This document shows, piece after piece, positions 43,653 through 52,161 of a stretch of DNA of 64,000 nucleotides. Source of the stretch: Mycobacterium montefiorense (GTDB lineage Bacteria; Actinomycetota; Actinomycetes; Mycobacteriales; Mycobacteriaceae); the NCBI RefSeq assembly GCF_003112775.1, contig NZ_BFCH01000011.1:186083-250082 (forward strand), read 5' to 3'. A model generated the notes under the pieces. That model saw only the letters and a list, made by a program, of their open reading frames with translations. It was not told where the DNA came from and searched no databases. Both the position numbers and the translations under genes were made by a program. Within the stretch, counting starts at the first letter, position 1; every line of letters begins with the position of its first letter.

Positions 43653-44558
43653 ATGGATGTGCTGCGAACCCCAGACTCCCGATTCGAAAACTTGGAAGGC
43701 TATCCGTTCGTAGCGAACTACATTGACGTGGCGGCAAGCGACTGCCCTCCGGTGCGCATGCACTTCCTCGACGAGGGACCTTCCGACGGGCCGCCGATCG
43801 TGCTGCTGCACGGCGAACCCACCTGGAGCTACCTGTACCGCACGATGATTCCGCCGCTGGTCGAAGCGGGAAACCGCGTACTCGCACCCGATCTGATCGG
43901 CTTTGGCCGCTCCGACAAGCCCAGCCGGATCGAGGATTACACCTACCTGCGGCACGTCGAGTGGATCACGGCGTGGTTCGAACGCCTCAGGCTGAAGGAA
44001 GTCACGCTGTTCGTCCAGGATTGGGGCTCGCTGATCGGTTTGCGCATCGCCGCCGAGCAGGGCGAGCGGATCGCGCGCATCGTCGTGGCGAACGGCTTTC
44101 TGCCGACAGCCCAGCGGCGTACCCCTGCCGCCTTCCACGCGTGGCGAACTTTCGCGCGCTACTCCCCCGTACTGCCCGCGGGTCGCATCGTCGCCGGCGG
44201 CACCGTCCGCCGGGTTCCTCCGAAGGTGCGAGCCGGTTACGACGCGCCATTCCCCGACAAGACCTATCAAGCCGGAGCCCGCGCGTTCCCGCAGTTGGTA
44301 CCGACCACGCCCCAGGATCCTGCCATTCCGGCCAATCGAGCGGCCTGGGACGCGCTGGGCCGGTGGGAGAAGCCCTTCCTCGCCATCTTCGGAGCTCGCG
44401 ACCCGATCCTGGGCCAAGCCGACCGACCGCTGATCAAACACGTCCCGGGGGCGGCCGGCCAGCCGCACGCCCGCATCAGAGCCAGTCATTTCATTCAAGA
44501 AGACAGCGGACCTGAACTGGCCGAACGCGTTCTGTCCTGGCAGAAGGCGCCGCTCTAA
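43653..44558 (+). CDS. dhmA: Haloalkane dehalogenase, DhmA/Rv2296-like
   Basis: 301 residues, close to Rv2296 as remembered: [73 protein letters not shown] and SHFIQEDSG. The nucleophile is the Asp in VQDWGS; the Trp following it and the Glu of HGEP form the halide-stabilising pair; the catalytic His is in ASHFIQED. Haloalkane dehalogenases hydrolyse carbon-halogen bonds; the natural substrate in mycobacteria is unknown. ATG 43653. Its last 68 bases overlap the convergent amidohydrolase gene. Confidence 0.9.
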   Translation: MDVLRTPDSRFENLEGYPFVANYIDVAASDCPPVRMHFLDEGPSDGPPIVLLHGEPTWSYLYRTMIPPLVEAGNRVLAPDLIGFGRSDKPSRIEDYTYLRHVEWITAWFERLRLKEVTLFVQDWGSLIGLRIAAEQGERIARIVVANGFLPTAQRRTPAAFHAWRTFARYSPVLPAGRIVAGGTVRRVPPKVRAGYDAPFPDKTYQAGARAFPQLVPTTPQDPAIPANRAAWDALGRWEKPFLAIFGARDPILGQADRPLIKHVPGAAGQPHARIRASHFIQEDSGPELAERVLSWQKAPL

Positions 44559-45480
44559 AACGCGGGAACAGCGCGAGCGCATTCGTGCGATCGATCGCGC
44601 TGCGGGCGTCCGTGTCGAGTCCAGGGTAGGTTTCCAGGCCGGCGGCGAACAACTTTCCAACCTCGACCGGCCCGAAGGGAAAGTCGGAACCGAAAGTGAC
44701 GTGCCCGGGTTTGGCGAAGGCGAGCAGGCTCGGCAATGCGGCGGCGGTCGAAGACAACGCGGTGTCGAAGTAGAAGCCCGCGAAGTCGTCCAGGGTGTCC
44801 GTCAGGCTGCCTCCGGTTTCGCTCATGATGCCGATCGCCATTCGGTGCGAGGCATAGGGCACAAAGCCGCCCGCATGGCTCAGGATGAATTTAATGTTGG
44901 GATACTTGCGACGAATCTCGTTGCGAACCAGCAGATATGCCGCGCGGGTGGTGTCGAGCAGGAAATCGGTCGCGAATGGCAGAACACCGTCGATGGCGGG
45001 CCCCGGCAGGTCGGCCGGGTGGATGAAGACCACCGCCGAACGCGCGTTCAGCGCCGCGAACAGGTCGTCCTGGCCGTCCTGGCCCAGGTAGACTCCGGCC
45101 GCGTTGGCCAGCAAGATGACGCCGTCAGCGTGCAATTCGTCGAGCGACCTAACAACCTCGCTGACTGACTCGTCGACATGCGGCATGGGGATGGTCGCGA
45201 AGAATCCGAACCGATCCGGCTGAGCAGCGACCACAGTGGCCAGGTACTCGTTGAGGTCGCGGGCAAGCGCGGCAGCGTCGGCCGGATTCGGCAGGAACGT
45301 GGTGCCCGGCGCGGACACCGACAGAATCGCCGTCCCCACGCCGAGTTCGGACATCGCCTGCAGTGAGCCGTCCGGACTCCATTCCGGCACAGCACGACCA
45401 CCAGCATCGTCAATACCGGCTTTTTGCAACAACTCTCGGAAAAAGGAGGGGACGGCGTGATGGTGGGTGTCGATCCGCAT
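44491..45480 (-). CDS. Amidohydrolase family (ACMSD-like) protein
   Basis: 329 residues, TIM-barrel metal-dependent hydrolase/decarboxylase. N-terminal [13 protein letters not shown] gives the H.H metal ligands; [26 protein letters not shown] and [12 protein letters not shown] provide the distal His and Asp. The group includes 2-amino-3-carboxymuconate 6-semialdehyde decarboxylase and related ring-cleavage enzymes. It is the last gene of the ring-cleavage operon, 24 bases after the extradiol dioxygenase gene, so decarboxylation or hydrolysis of a cleavage product is the best guess. The last 68 bases overlap dhmA. Confidence 0.8.
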   Translation of the reverse strand: MRIDTHHHAVPSFFRELLQKAGIDDAGGRAVPEWSPDGSLQAMSELGVGTAILSVSAPGTTFLPNPADAAALARDLNEYLATVVAAQPDRFGFFATIPMPHVDESVSEVVRSLDELHADGVILLANAAGVYLGQDGQDDLFAALNARSAVVFIHPADLPGPAIDGVLPFATDFLLDTTRAAYLLVRNEIRRKYPNIKFILSHAGGFVPYASHRMAIGIMSETGGSLTDTLDDFAGFYFDTALSSTAAALPSLLAFAKPGHVTFGSDFPFGPVEVGKLFAAGLETYPGLDTDARSAIDRTNALALFPRFRAAPSARTERVRPVQVRCLLE

Positions 45481-45504
45481 CAGCGTTGCTCCTTGCGTGG
45501 TTTT

Positions 45505-46509
45505 TCAGCAGTCTGGGATACCCGCACCGGCGAGCGCGGGAACAACGTCCTCGCTGTGCAGCAGCGAAGCGGCGCCGGCCTTGAACTGAGCGAGCTTGTC
45601 GACAATCGTCTGGCCCTCCGGCGTGTGGCCCCAGATGCTGATGCCCTGGTAAGTGCTGGGTTTCCAGGTCGTCTCGTCGACGACGATGGGATTCCAGCCG
45701 AGTTCCCATTCGAACCCGGAGGGCGTGACGGCATAGAACGACAGTTCCTTGTCGTTGGTGTGCTGGCCGATCCCCAGCGCCATACGGAAGCCGAGTTCCT
45801 TGACCCGTTGGTAGGCCTCAGTCATGTCATCGAGGTCGGCGACCTGGATGTTGACGTGCTGCACCCGGGTGCGAATTGGGTTGAGAGGCATGCGATTGAC
45901 CGCTGCGATCGCGATGGAGTGGTGGCGCTCGTTGACTCGCAGGAACCGGATCTTCAGCTTCAGACCGCTGATCGTCTCATCGATGTAATCGGAGAGCCGC
46001 GCGTCGAACACGGTGGTGTAGTAACCACGCACCTGGTGCGGTCGGGTGGTGGTAACCGCGACGTGGCCCATACCGGCCGCCCCGGTGATGAATCCGCTGC
46101 GCGCTGCTAGCCGCGGCGGGGTACCCGCAGACCGGGCGCGGGTGAACACCTCCTGGGTCAGGCCATTGGGTCCGGGGAACCGCACCAGTCGCTCCACCCC
46201 TCGCAGAGCGGCCTGGTCGTCGGTGCCATCGGTGAACGGCACGCCGTGCTGGGTGACACGGGCGAGAACCGCATCGAATGACTTGTGGTCATCCAGTTGC
46301 CAACCGAGTGCGGTGACATCCTCGGCGTCGCCGCGTTCGATTAGGAACCGGCACTCGTGGTCATCGAGGCGAAATCGCATTGTGTCCGTCAGCGCGTCGT
46401 CCAGATGCATGCCCATGGCGTCGCGGCCGAAACGCCGCCAGTCGCCGAACTTTTGGCTTTCTATCACCACGTAGCCCAAATGAACGCTTCCGAACACCGA
46501 GGGACTCAT
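45505..46509 (-). CDS. Extradiol ring-cleavage dioxygenase (VOC/BphC type)
   Basis: 334 residues. Two VOC-type halves: an N-terminal one starting VHLGYVVIESQKFGDW and a catalytic C-terminal half with GMGHVAVTTTRP, VQHVNIQVADLDDM and PSGFEWELGWNP. In BphC-type enzymes these three segments give the His, His and Glu that bind Fe(II). It most resembles 2,3-dihydroxybiphenyl 1,2-dioxygenases and HsaC-like enzymes. ATG 46509 overlaps the stop of the C-C hydrolase gene (ATGA), so translation is coupled. It opens the catechol made by the FAD hydroxylase encoded first in the operon (pathway inference). Confidence 0.82.
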   Translation of the reverse strand: MSPSVFGSVHLGYVVIESQKFGDWRRFGRDAMGMHLDDALTDTMRFRLDDHECRFLIERGDAEDVTALGWQLDDHKSFDAVLARVTQHGVPFTDGTDDQAALRGVERLVRFPGPNGLTQEVFTRARSAGTPPRLAARSGFITGAAGMGHVAVTTTRPHQVRGYYTTVFDARLSDYIDETISGLKLKIRFLRVNERHHSIAIAAVNRMPLNPIRTRVQHVNIQVADLDDMTEAYQRVKELGFRMALGIGQHTNDKELSFYAVTPSGFEWELGWNPIVVDETTWKPSTYQGISIWGHTPEGQTIVDKLAQFKAGAASLLHSEDVVPALAGAGIPDC

Positions 46510-47357
46510 GGCGCACCTCCCAGGAAATCGATGGCCAGCCGATTGAACAAATCCGCTCGCTCCCACTGCATCCAGTGCCCGGTGCGCGACGTCATGACCA
46601 GCTCTGCATTCGGCAGCAGGTTCAGCAACATCGGACCGCCGGTGGGGCGATTCACCTTGTCGTCCCGACCCCAGAGGATCAGCGTCGGCGTCGTGAGTTG
46701 CCCCAGCCGGCGGTCACGGGTGAGATCCATCCGCCACAGCGTGCGCAAACCGGACGGACGGCGCAGCGGCGGATCCGCCACCACCTGCGGGTCGATCGAT
46801 GCCTGGTAACGCACGTCGATCAGGTCGTCGGGCACCGACGCGCCGTCGTAAACCAGGTAGCGGCGGATGAACGTGGCGAGCTTGTCTCGGCTTGGACCGT
46901 CTCCGGTGTAGTACGACAGCAGACTTTTGATCCCGGCACCAGGCAAGCTTCTGGTGGTACCGATCCCGCCCGGCCCCATCAGCACCAGCCTGCCGACGCG
47001 GTGTGGGGTGTCCAGCGCAAGCCGTAGTGCCGCCGCACCGCCGTAGGAGTTGCCCACGAAATGGGCTGTGTCGATGCCGAGTTCGTCGATGAGGCCGCGC
47101 ATTATGTCGGCCAGATAACCGAACGGGTCGTGCTGGTCGACGCCCTTGGCCGACCTGCCGTAGCCAGGCATGTCGGGCACGATGACCCGGAAATGCGTCG
47201 CGAGGGCATCGATATTGCGGGAGTAGTTGGACAGGCCCGAAGCGCCCGGACCTCCGCCGTGCAGCAGGACGACGGGCCGCCCGCTCCCGGCTTCGGCCAG
47301 GAAGATCGGCTTTCCCGCGACGTTGATAGTGCGCTCGATCAGCTGGGCGGCGGTCAT
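46506..47357 (-). CDS. Meta-cleavage C-C bond hydrolase (BphD/HsaD/MhpC-like)
   Basis: 283 residues. VVLLHGGGPGASGLSNYSRNI is the GGGPG oxyanion loop typical of meta-cleavage product hydrolases; VPDMPGYGRS; the nucleophile elbow VGNSYGGAAALRLAL (Ser about 112); LILWGRDDKVNRPTGG for the acid; and SRTGHWMQWERADLFN with the catalytic His. Comparison with HsaD supports the class. It splits the 2-hydroxy-6-oxo acid released by the dioxygenase. ATG 47357 overlaps the hydroxylase stop (ATGA), and its own stop overlaps the dioxygenase start, giving three coupled genes. Confidence 0.88.
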   Translation of the reverse strand: MTAAQLIERTINVAGKPIFLAEAGSGRPVVLLHGGGPGASGLSNYSRNIDALATHFRVIVPDMPGYGRSAKGVDQHDPFGYLADIMRGLIDELGIDTAHFVGNSYGGAAALRLALDTPHRVGRLVLMGPGGIGTTRSLPGAGIKSLLSYYTGDGPSRDKLATFIRRYLVYDGASVPDDLIDVRYQASIDPQVVADPPLRRPSGLRTLWRMDLTRDRRLGQLTTPTLILWGRDDKVNRPTGGPMLLNLLPNAELVMTSRTGHWMQWERADLFNRLAIDFLGGAP

Positions 47358-48943
47358 GCAATGGCTCCGGCCGGGATCGGTGCGCTCACCGACAGGTTGG
47401 CGACGCCTGCCGGGGGTGGCGGCAGTCGGTATCCGGTACCGGCTGCAGCGAATATGAATCCATCCGGGCGAACCACCATCGCGGCGGCGTTCTTGTCACG
47501 AACCCAACGGGTCAGCACACCGTCCTGGTCCCAGATCGCACCCGGATAAGGGTGGTTCTTGGTGACGGCCACCGGCAATGCACCCAGCCTCGCCCAGAAA
47601 TCCATGCCGACTGGCCGGACACCGAAATACACGACAGCCCAACGTCCACCGATGACATCATCCAGCCGTCGTCTGTCTCCGCCGCAGTCGGTCACCCACG
47701 GTTGCGGCAGCTGCCAGCCAACTGCGGGATGAGCAACGCGCGTGAAAAACCCGTCGCGGAAATGCGCATCGGGGATCCATATCAGTTTCCGCCCGGCCTC
47801 GATCACACCGGGTATGCGAGTCAGCGTGCGCAGCAAGTGATTCCGCAGAAAGACCAAAGCCTTTCGTCGTTCAGTGATGAGCCGCCCGTTACGTACCGTG
47901 CGGCGGGTGACCTCGGTGACATGGGGTTTACGTTCGACCTGGTAGCTGTCGAGCAGTGATTCGGGCGCTTGGCCGCGGATCACCGCCGCGAGTTTCCAGC
48001 ACAGGTTGGCCGCATCACGCACACCGGCGGACATCCCTTGGCCGATCCAGGGCGGCATGGCGTGCGCGGCATCGCCGGCCAGGAAGACGCGGCCGACGCG
48101 CCATCGGTCGGCCACCCGCACGTGGTGGCTGTAGACGACGGCCCGCAAGATCTTCACCTGGTCCTCAGTGATGCCCTGTTCGTGCAGAACCTTCCACACG
48201 GCCGCCTCACTCACAAGATTCTTCTCGTCCTCACCGGCACGGGCCGGGTACTCCCACCGGTGATGCCCCAACGGTGTCGGACAATCCACGGTCGGGCGCT
48301 TCGGATTGCAGTGAAACCGCATCCGGTCGTGACCGTCCCACTCGCGAATCATCTTGGTGTCGATGACCACCCAGCGCTCCCGGTAGGTGCGCCCGGAGTA
48401 TCCGACTCCGAGCAGGCCGCGGGTAGGAGAGGAACCGCCGTCGGCGGCGATCACGTAGGACGCGCGAATCCGCTTGAGGGTGTCGGTCCGCAAGTCAGCG
48501 AGCAGGAGATCAACCCACTCAGACTGTGCGTCAACAACATTCAATACCCGAAAACATTCGTGTTCGAGGAGGACCTCGACGTTGTCGAAGCGCGCGACGC
48601 CCTCGCGGAGCACCTGGTCGACCGCCGGTTGGTAGAGGAACTGCTGCGCCGGATACCCGCAGCCGCGCGGCGGAAAGGTGGTCTCGAGAAACGGAACCCC
48701 GTCGGCGTCGACCCACGCGATCGGCCGATCCGGCAACATGTCCCGTTGCAGTCGATCGGCCAGGCCGATTGACTGCCAAATACGCATGACCTCGTCATCG
48801 GTGGAAATGGCGCGCGCTCGCCCGTACACGTCCGGATCCCGCTCGATGACGATCACATTGAGGCCAAGGGCCCCAAGCATATTGGCGGCGGTAGCGCCCG
48901 TCGGCCCGTAACCGATGACTGCGACGTCGTAGCTGGAGATCAT
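47354..48943 (-). CDS. FAD-dependent aromatic hydroxylase, MhpA-like
   Basis: 529 residues, flavoprotein monooxygenase of the class A aromatic hydroxylase type. VAVIGYGPTGATAANMLGALG is the N-terminal FAD GxGxxG site; VIERD the ribose-binding acid; YVIAADGGSSPTRGLLGV the DG motif; and GRVFLAGDAAHAMPPWIGQGMSAG the second FAD site. Size and C-terminal extension fit 3-(3-hydroxyphenyl)propionate hydroxylases (MhpA). It would convert a phenol to a catechol for the dioxygenase encoded downstream. First gene of the operon; divergent from the TetR gene with twin operators between. Confidence 0.88.
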   Translation of the reverse strand: MISSYDVAVIGYGPTGATAANMLGALGLNVIVIERDPDVYGRARAISTDDEVMRIWQSIGLADRLQRDMLPDRPIAWVDADGVPFLETTFPPRGCGYPAQQFLYQPAVDQVLREGVARFDNVEVLLEHECFRVLNVVDAQSEWVDLLLADLRTDTLKRIRASYVIAADGGSSPTRGLLGVGYSGRTYRERWVVIDTKMIREWDGHDRMRFHCNPKRPTVDCPTPLGHHRWEYPARAGEDEKNLVSEAAVWKVLHEQGITEDQVKILRAVVYSHHVRVADRWRVGRVFLAGDAAHAMPPWIGQGMSAGVRDAANLCWKLAAVIRGQAPESLLDSYQVERKPHVTEVTRRTVRNGRLITERRKALVFLRNHLLRTLTRIPGVIEAGRKLIWIPDAHFRDGFFTRVAHPAVGWQLPQPWVTDCGGDRRRLDDVIGGRWAVVYFGVRPVGMDFWARLGALPVAVTKNHPYPGAIWDQDGVLTRWVRDKNAAAMVVRPDGFIFAAAGTGYRLPPPPAGVANLSVSAPIPAGAIA

Positions 48944-48986
48944 CGCTGTCCCTCATTCGTATCGCCCCGTAATCGGGGGTGGAATC

Positions 48987-49022
48987 TGTAGTGATCGCTA
49001 CAGTAATGTAGTGTTCACTACA
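48987..49022. promoter_or_regulatory. Two TGTAGTG-type palindromic operators
   Basis: TGTAGTGATCGCTACA (48987-49002) and TGTAGTGTTCACTACA (49007-49022) are near-perfect 16-bp inverted repeats starting exactly 20 bases apart, i.e. on the same DNA face. They lie in the 127-base region between the divergent hydroxylase and TetR genes. This is the expected arrangement for two TetR dimers repressing the ring-cleavage operon and the regulator itself. Confidence 0.75.
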
Positions 49023-49070
49023 GTAAGATGGGATTGAGTCGAAGTCAAGACCCGAGCGCAAGGAGTTTCG

Positions 49071-49700
49071 ATGGCCGACACCAAGCGGCAGCCATCCCAG
49101 CGACGCCGCCGCGTCGACGGTGAAGCGTCCCGGGTCCGCATCCTGGATGCGGCAACCCAGATCGCCGGTGAGCGGGGTTACGAGGGCACCAGTATCGCGC
49201 TGGTCAGCACCAAATCGGGGCTGCCTGCCAGCTCGATCTATTGGCACTTCAAGGACAAGGACGACCTGCTAGCCGCCGTCATCGAACGCAACTTCGAGCG
49301 TTGGCGAGCGGCCTGGGAGGTGCCCGACGAAGGCACCGGTCGCGAGCGGCTGATAACAATGGCGCTGCAGCAGGCCAAGGCGTTCTTGGACTCCCCCGAT
49401 TTCCTCCGGCTCGGTTTGATGCTTGCCCTGGAGCGCCGGCCCGTCGAGCCCCGCGCGCGGGAGATGTTCATCGATGTCCGGACGCAGATGCGAGCCACGC
49501 TCGCGACCACCACCCGCGAGATCGTCCCCGGCCTCACCGATGTGCAACTGCAACAATTCATTACCTACGCGATCGCCGGCGCCGACGGGCTCTTTGTCGC
49601 CAAGGAACTCGGCGGGGACTCCGTCGACCTCCCCGCACTATTCGAAATGCACGCGACCGCGCTCTACGACCTCGCTACCCGCATGGTTGCCGAGCAGTAA
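49071..49700 (+). CDS. TetR family regulator of the ring-cleavage operon
   Basis: 209 residues. HTH: RILDAATQIAGERGYEGTSIALVSTKSGLPASSIYWHFKDKDDLL, recognition helix SSIYWHF. The C-terminal helical domain (FLRLGLMLALERRP, LTDVQLQQFITYAIAGADGLF) is the ligand-binding part. ATG 49071 is preceded by AAGGAG. Its divergence from the hydroxylase operon and the twin palindromes between them make it the probable local repressor, with an aromatic compound or CoA ester as possible ligand (inference). Confidence 0.88.
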   Translation: MADTKRQPSQRRRRVDGEASRVRILDAATQIAGERGYEGTSIALVSTKSGLPASSIYWHFKDKDDLLAAVIERNFERWRAAWEVPDEGTGRERLITMALQQAKAFLDSPDFLRLGLMLALERRPVEPRAREMFIDVRTQMRATLATTTREIVPGLTDVQLQQFITYAIAGADGLFVAKELGGDSVDLPALFEMHATALYDLATRMVAEQ

Positions 49701-49776
49701 TCCTCGGCGCCACCCCGACACATGCAAATGCCACAGTTTTCTTTTGTCGCGCGGCCCCGAGTGCAACGATCGGCAG

Positions 49777-50232
49777 ATGGACATGATGACGATGGGCCTG
49801 ATGGGCACGGTCGTGGGCGCATCGGCCATGGGCATCGCGGGCATCGCAAAGTCGGCCGCCGATAACCTGCTTCCCGGGATGGCGCTAAACGGCACCAACA
49901 AGCATCAGATGAGGAGCCAAATACATTCGCAGCGATGCGAAGCGATCCAACAGTGGCGGTGCGGCTTGGCCGGGGCACGCGATGCCTACCGGCAGTGGTC
50001 CTGCGGACCTCGCGTCGATGACCCGCCCAACGTCGTGGGCGACGAGTGGTTCGAAGGTTTGCGGCCCCACCTACCCAGCACCGGCGAAGCGGCTAAGTTT
50101 CGCACCGCGCACGAAGTCCACTGCGACAATCCGACCCTGATGCAGCTGTCGCTGCAGATCGGACGGGTCGAAAAGGAGTGGACCGAAGAGGCGAAAGGCC
50201 GTCGGCGCCGGAGGCGAAATCGGGATCAATAG
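49777..50232 (+). CDS. Small protein with N-terminal membrane segment, unknown function
   Basis: 151 residues. The N-terminus MDMMTMGLMGTVVGASAMG continues hydrophobic to about residue 25, a possible signal anchor. The rest is hydrophilic, with two Cys-containing Trp-rich segments (AIQQWRCGLAG, AYRQWSCGPRV) and a final RRRRRRNRDQ cluster. I do not recognise a family, although the W-C-x repeats and the terminal basic tail suggest nucleic acid or membrane surface contact. ATG 49777 is selected because the frame before it overlaps the TetR gene in an unlikely codon pattern. Confidence 0.5.
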   Translation: MDMMTMGLMGTVVGASAMGIAGIAKSAADNLLPGMALNGTNKHQMRSQIHSQRCEAIQQWRCGLAGARDAYRQWSCGPRVDDPPNVVGDEWFEGLRPHLPSTGEAAKFRTAHEVHCDNPTLMQLSLQIGRVEKEWTEEAKGRRRRRRNRDQ

Positions 50233-50258
50233 CCGCGGCCGCAGTTGGCCAGATTCAT

Positions 50259-50285
50259 TTGACAGCACTAGACTCTTTGTATGAT
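50259..50285 (+). promoter_or_regulatory. SigA-like promoter of the TetR gene at 50320
   Basis: TTGACA (50259-50264) and TATGAT (50280-50285) are strong -35 and -10 matches with a 15-base spacer, slightly short. Transcription would start near 50292, about 28 bases before the ATG of the TetR gene, leaving a short leader that contains a hairpin. Confidence 0.55.
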
Positions 50286-50300
50286 CACCCATTCCCCTGC

Positions 50301-50317
50301 CGGACTTCGTTAGTCCG
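50301..50317. promoter_or_regulatory. Inverted repeat immediately before the TetR start codon
   Basis: CGGACT-TCGTT-AGTCCG is a perfect 6-bp inverted repeat with a 5-base loop, ending two bases before the ATG at 50320. It replaces the usual ribosome-binding region. It could be an autoregulatory operator or an RNA hairpin that limits translation. Confidence 0.45.
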
Positions 50318-50319
50318 CA

Positions 50320-50937
50320 ATGGGCCGAAAAGGTTGGGGCGGAGCACCACCGGCCGACGATGAGGAAGCGCGCAAGCGCATCATCGACGCGGCCCTGCGA
50401 AGTATCGAACGGCGGGGCCCGCAACACACCAGCCTGTCGGTGATCGCGGGCGACCTCGGCGTTACCCGCCCGACCGTGTACCGCTACTTCGCGACGCTCG
50501 ACGAACTGGTCACGGCCGCAAGCGACGTCGCCCTCGGAGGCTGGACCTCCCGGATCGCCGAGCTCACCGCGGGCAATGGCGATCCGGTCGATCTCCTCGT
50601 CGAAGCCGTCGCCTACCTCGTCGAGCGATTGCCGGAAGAGCCCGTGCTGATGATGCTGCTGGAAACCGATCAAAGCCGCTCGATGAGCCGCCAGATGGTC
50701 TTGGGCGAATCAGTCAGGCGATCGCGCGTGCTGCTGGAGCGCACTGAAATCGACTGGGCTGCTTTGGGTTATCGCGGTAAGAGTTTCGACGACCTGGTCG
50801 AGTACCTGCTACGCATCATCCAGTCGATGGTCTTGGTGCCACCGGACCCGCCGCGGTCTGCGGCAGAGTTGCGAGCCGTGCTGCGGCATTGGATCGGGCC
50901 GGTGGTGCAGACTCCCCCGGCCCGCAAGAGGCGCTAG
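50320..50937 (+). CDS. TetR family regulator
   Basis: 205 residues. HTH: RIIDAALRSIERRGPQHTSLSVIAGDLGVTRPTVYRYFATLDELV, recognition helix RPTVYRYF. Ligand domain of about 130 helical residues. Its stop overlaps that of the convergent DUF1214 gene (50934-50937). The upstream SigA-like promoter and adjoining palindrome suggest autoregulation. The DUF1214, sulfotransferase and membrane genes nearby are candidate targets, but no shared site was found. Confidence 0.88.
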   Translation: MGRKGWGGAPPADDEEARKRIIDAALRSIERRGPQHTSLSVIAGDLGVTRPTVYRYFATLDELVTAASDVALGGWTSRIAELTAGNGDPVDLLVEAVAYLVERLPEEPVLMMLLETDQSRSMSRQMVLGESVRRSRVLLERTEIDWAALGYRGKSFDDLVEYLLRIIQSMVLVPPDPPRSAAELRAVLRHWIGPVVQTPPARKRR

Positions 50938-52094
50938 GACAGCGCGCACGGCGCCTCGCCGGCCGGCACAACCTCGGTAGCCGGCTGCTCGGGCAAATCG
51001 TCGGCGTGGAACCAGCGAAACGACATCAACCCTTCCGGGTGGTCTTTGGTCGAGATGGCATTGGGGTGGTCGAGCTTGTCGCGGCTGATCACGATAGTGA
51101 TGCTGCCGTCCCGATTGGGGACCGCGGTGCCCGAATTGATACTGCCACGGCCGTATTCGAGGTCTGGCGCAGCCATGTACTGGTTCCACAGCGTCAGATT
51201 CCAGAACCGGCAGGTGGGATGGCGCGAGGTAATCACCAGCGCCTCGCCGGGTTCCAGGGCGTACGCGCCCAGGCTGTACACGGCGTTCTGCATGGAGTAA
51301 CCGTGCGTGGCCGCGCCCGCCCGGTAGGGCGGCGCAAGGACGTTGTGGGACAGGTTTTGTCCGTCCGCAAGCTCAGTCGGGTTGCGCTCCTGCAGTATCA
51401 ACGGCACGAGTGCGAGCATGTCCTGGGTGTAGCGCAGCGCCGCCCGCAGCGACTTAGCCACCGCTGCATCAGTTTTCGTCGGCGTCGCGGGCTGGCCGCC
51501 GTGGTCGATGACCTGGATCTCCCAGTCCACCCTGCGCGTTCGGGCGGGATCCTCGTGGTAGTCGCGGGTGAGCACGCCGTGCGCGTCGTCGTCCAGCGCG
51601 ATGAACGCACCGTCATACCCCGCCGGGCATTGCGGACCCAGCACGCAGCTGAACCGCCCGTCGTCGTCGAGCGGCATGTCTTCGTCGTAGAGCACCCCGA
51701 TGGTGCGGTTCGGCCAGGCGCCCGGCTCGGGTTCGTTGTACACCGCAATGGAGTACAACGAGCTGCCGTTGACCGCGCCGCTGACGCGATACGTCCGCAT
51801 TGGGTCGATGACGACGTAGCTGTAGTAAGCATCCGTGTTGTCACCACCCCAGCGACGGTCGCGGCGAAACGGCGTCAGCACATCGTGGAAGCGGGGTGCC
51901 ACCGGGTCCGCGAACAGCGTCACGTCCAACGACAGCCCGAGCATCGTGGCGAGAAACTCGTAGCCCTCGGCGACGGCCAGCTCGCCCCGCACCGCCTTCG
52001 GTCCGTCGAGGAACAGATTCTCGAAATCTGCGAAGGCGGTGAGCAGTTCGCGCCATGCGGCTGAACTCTGAGGATTGGCCATGGGTGGTATCAT
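50934..52094 (-). CDS. DUF1214 domain protein
   Basis: 386 residues. The C-terminal ~120 residues match the DUF1214 pattern: PPYRAGAATHGYSMQNAVYSLG, FWNLTLWNQYMAAPDLEYGRGSINSGT, and DGSITIVISRDKLDHPNAISTKDHPEG. Mycobacterial genomes carry many such proteins beside lipid and sterol genes; activity is unproven. No signal peptide, so cytosolic. ATG 52094 or ATG 52082 can start it; the second gives MANPQSSAAWRE. It diverges from the sulfotransferase gene across a 67-base region that holds a palindrome. Confidence 0.75.
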   Translation of the reverse strand: MIPPMANPQSSAAWRELLTAFADFENLFLDGPKAVRGELAVAEGYEFLATMLGLSLDVTLFADPVAPRFHDVLTPFRRDRRWGGDNTDAYYSYVVIDPMRTYRVSGAVNGSSLYSIAVYNEPEPGAWPNRTIGVLYDEDMPLDDDGRFSCVLGPQCPAGYDGAFIALDDDAHGVLTRDYHEDPARTRRVDWEIQVIDHGGQPATPTKTDAAVAKSLRAALRYTQDMLALVPLILQERNPTELADGQNLSHNVLAPPYRAGAATHGYSMQNAVYSLGAYALEPGEALVITSRHPTCRFWNLTLWNQYMAAPDLEYGRGSINSGTAVPNRDGSITIVISRDKLDHPNAISTKDHPEGLMSFRWFHADDLPEQPATEVVPAGEAPCALS

Positions 52095-52115
52095 AAACTC
52101 GGGTCAAGATACAGC

Positions 52116-52129
52116 ACAACGTAGGTTGT
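52116..52129. promoter_or_regulatory. ACAAC-GTAG-GTTGT palindrome
   Basis: A perfect 5-bp inverted repeat with 4-base centre in the 67-base gap between the divergent DUF1214 and sulfotransferase genes, in an AT-rich context. Probable operator for a regulator acting on both genes. Confidence 0.4.
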
Positions 52130-52161
52130 AAAATGTGTAATGGCGACTGTAGGGTCCGGAT

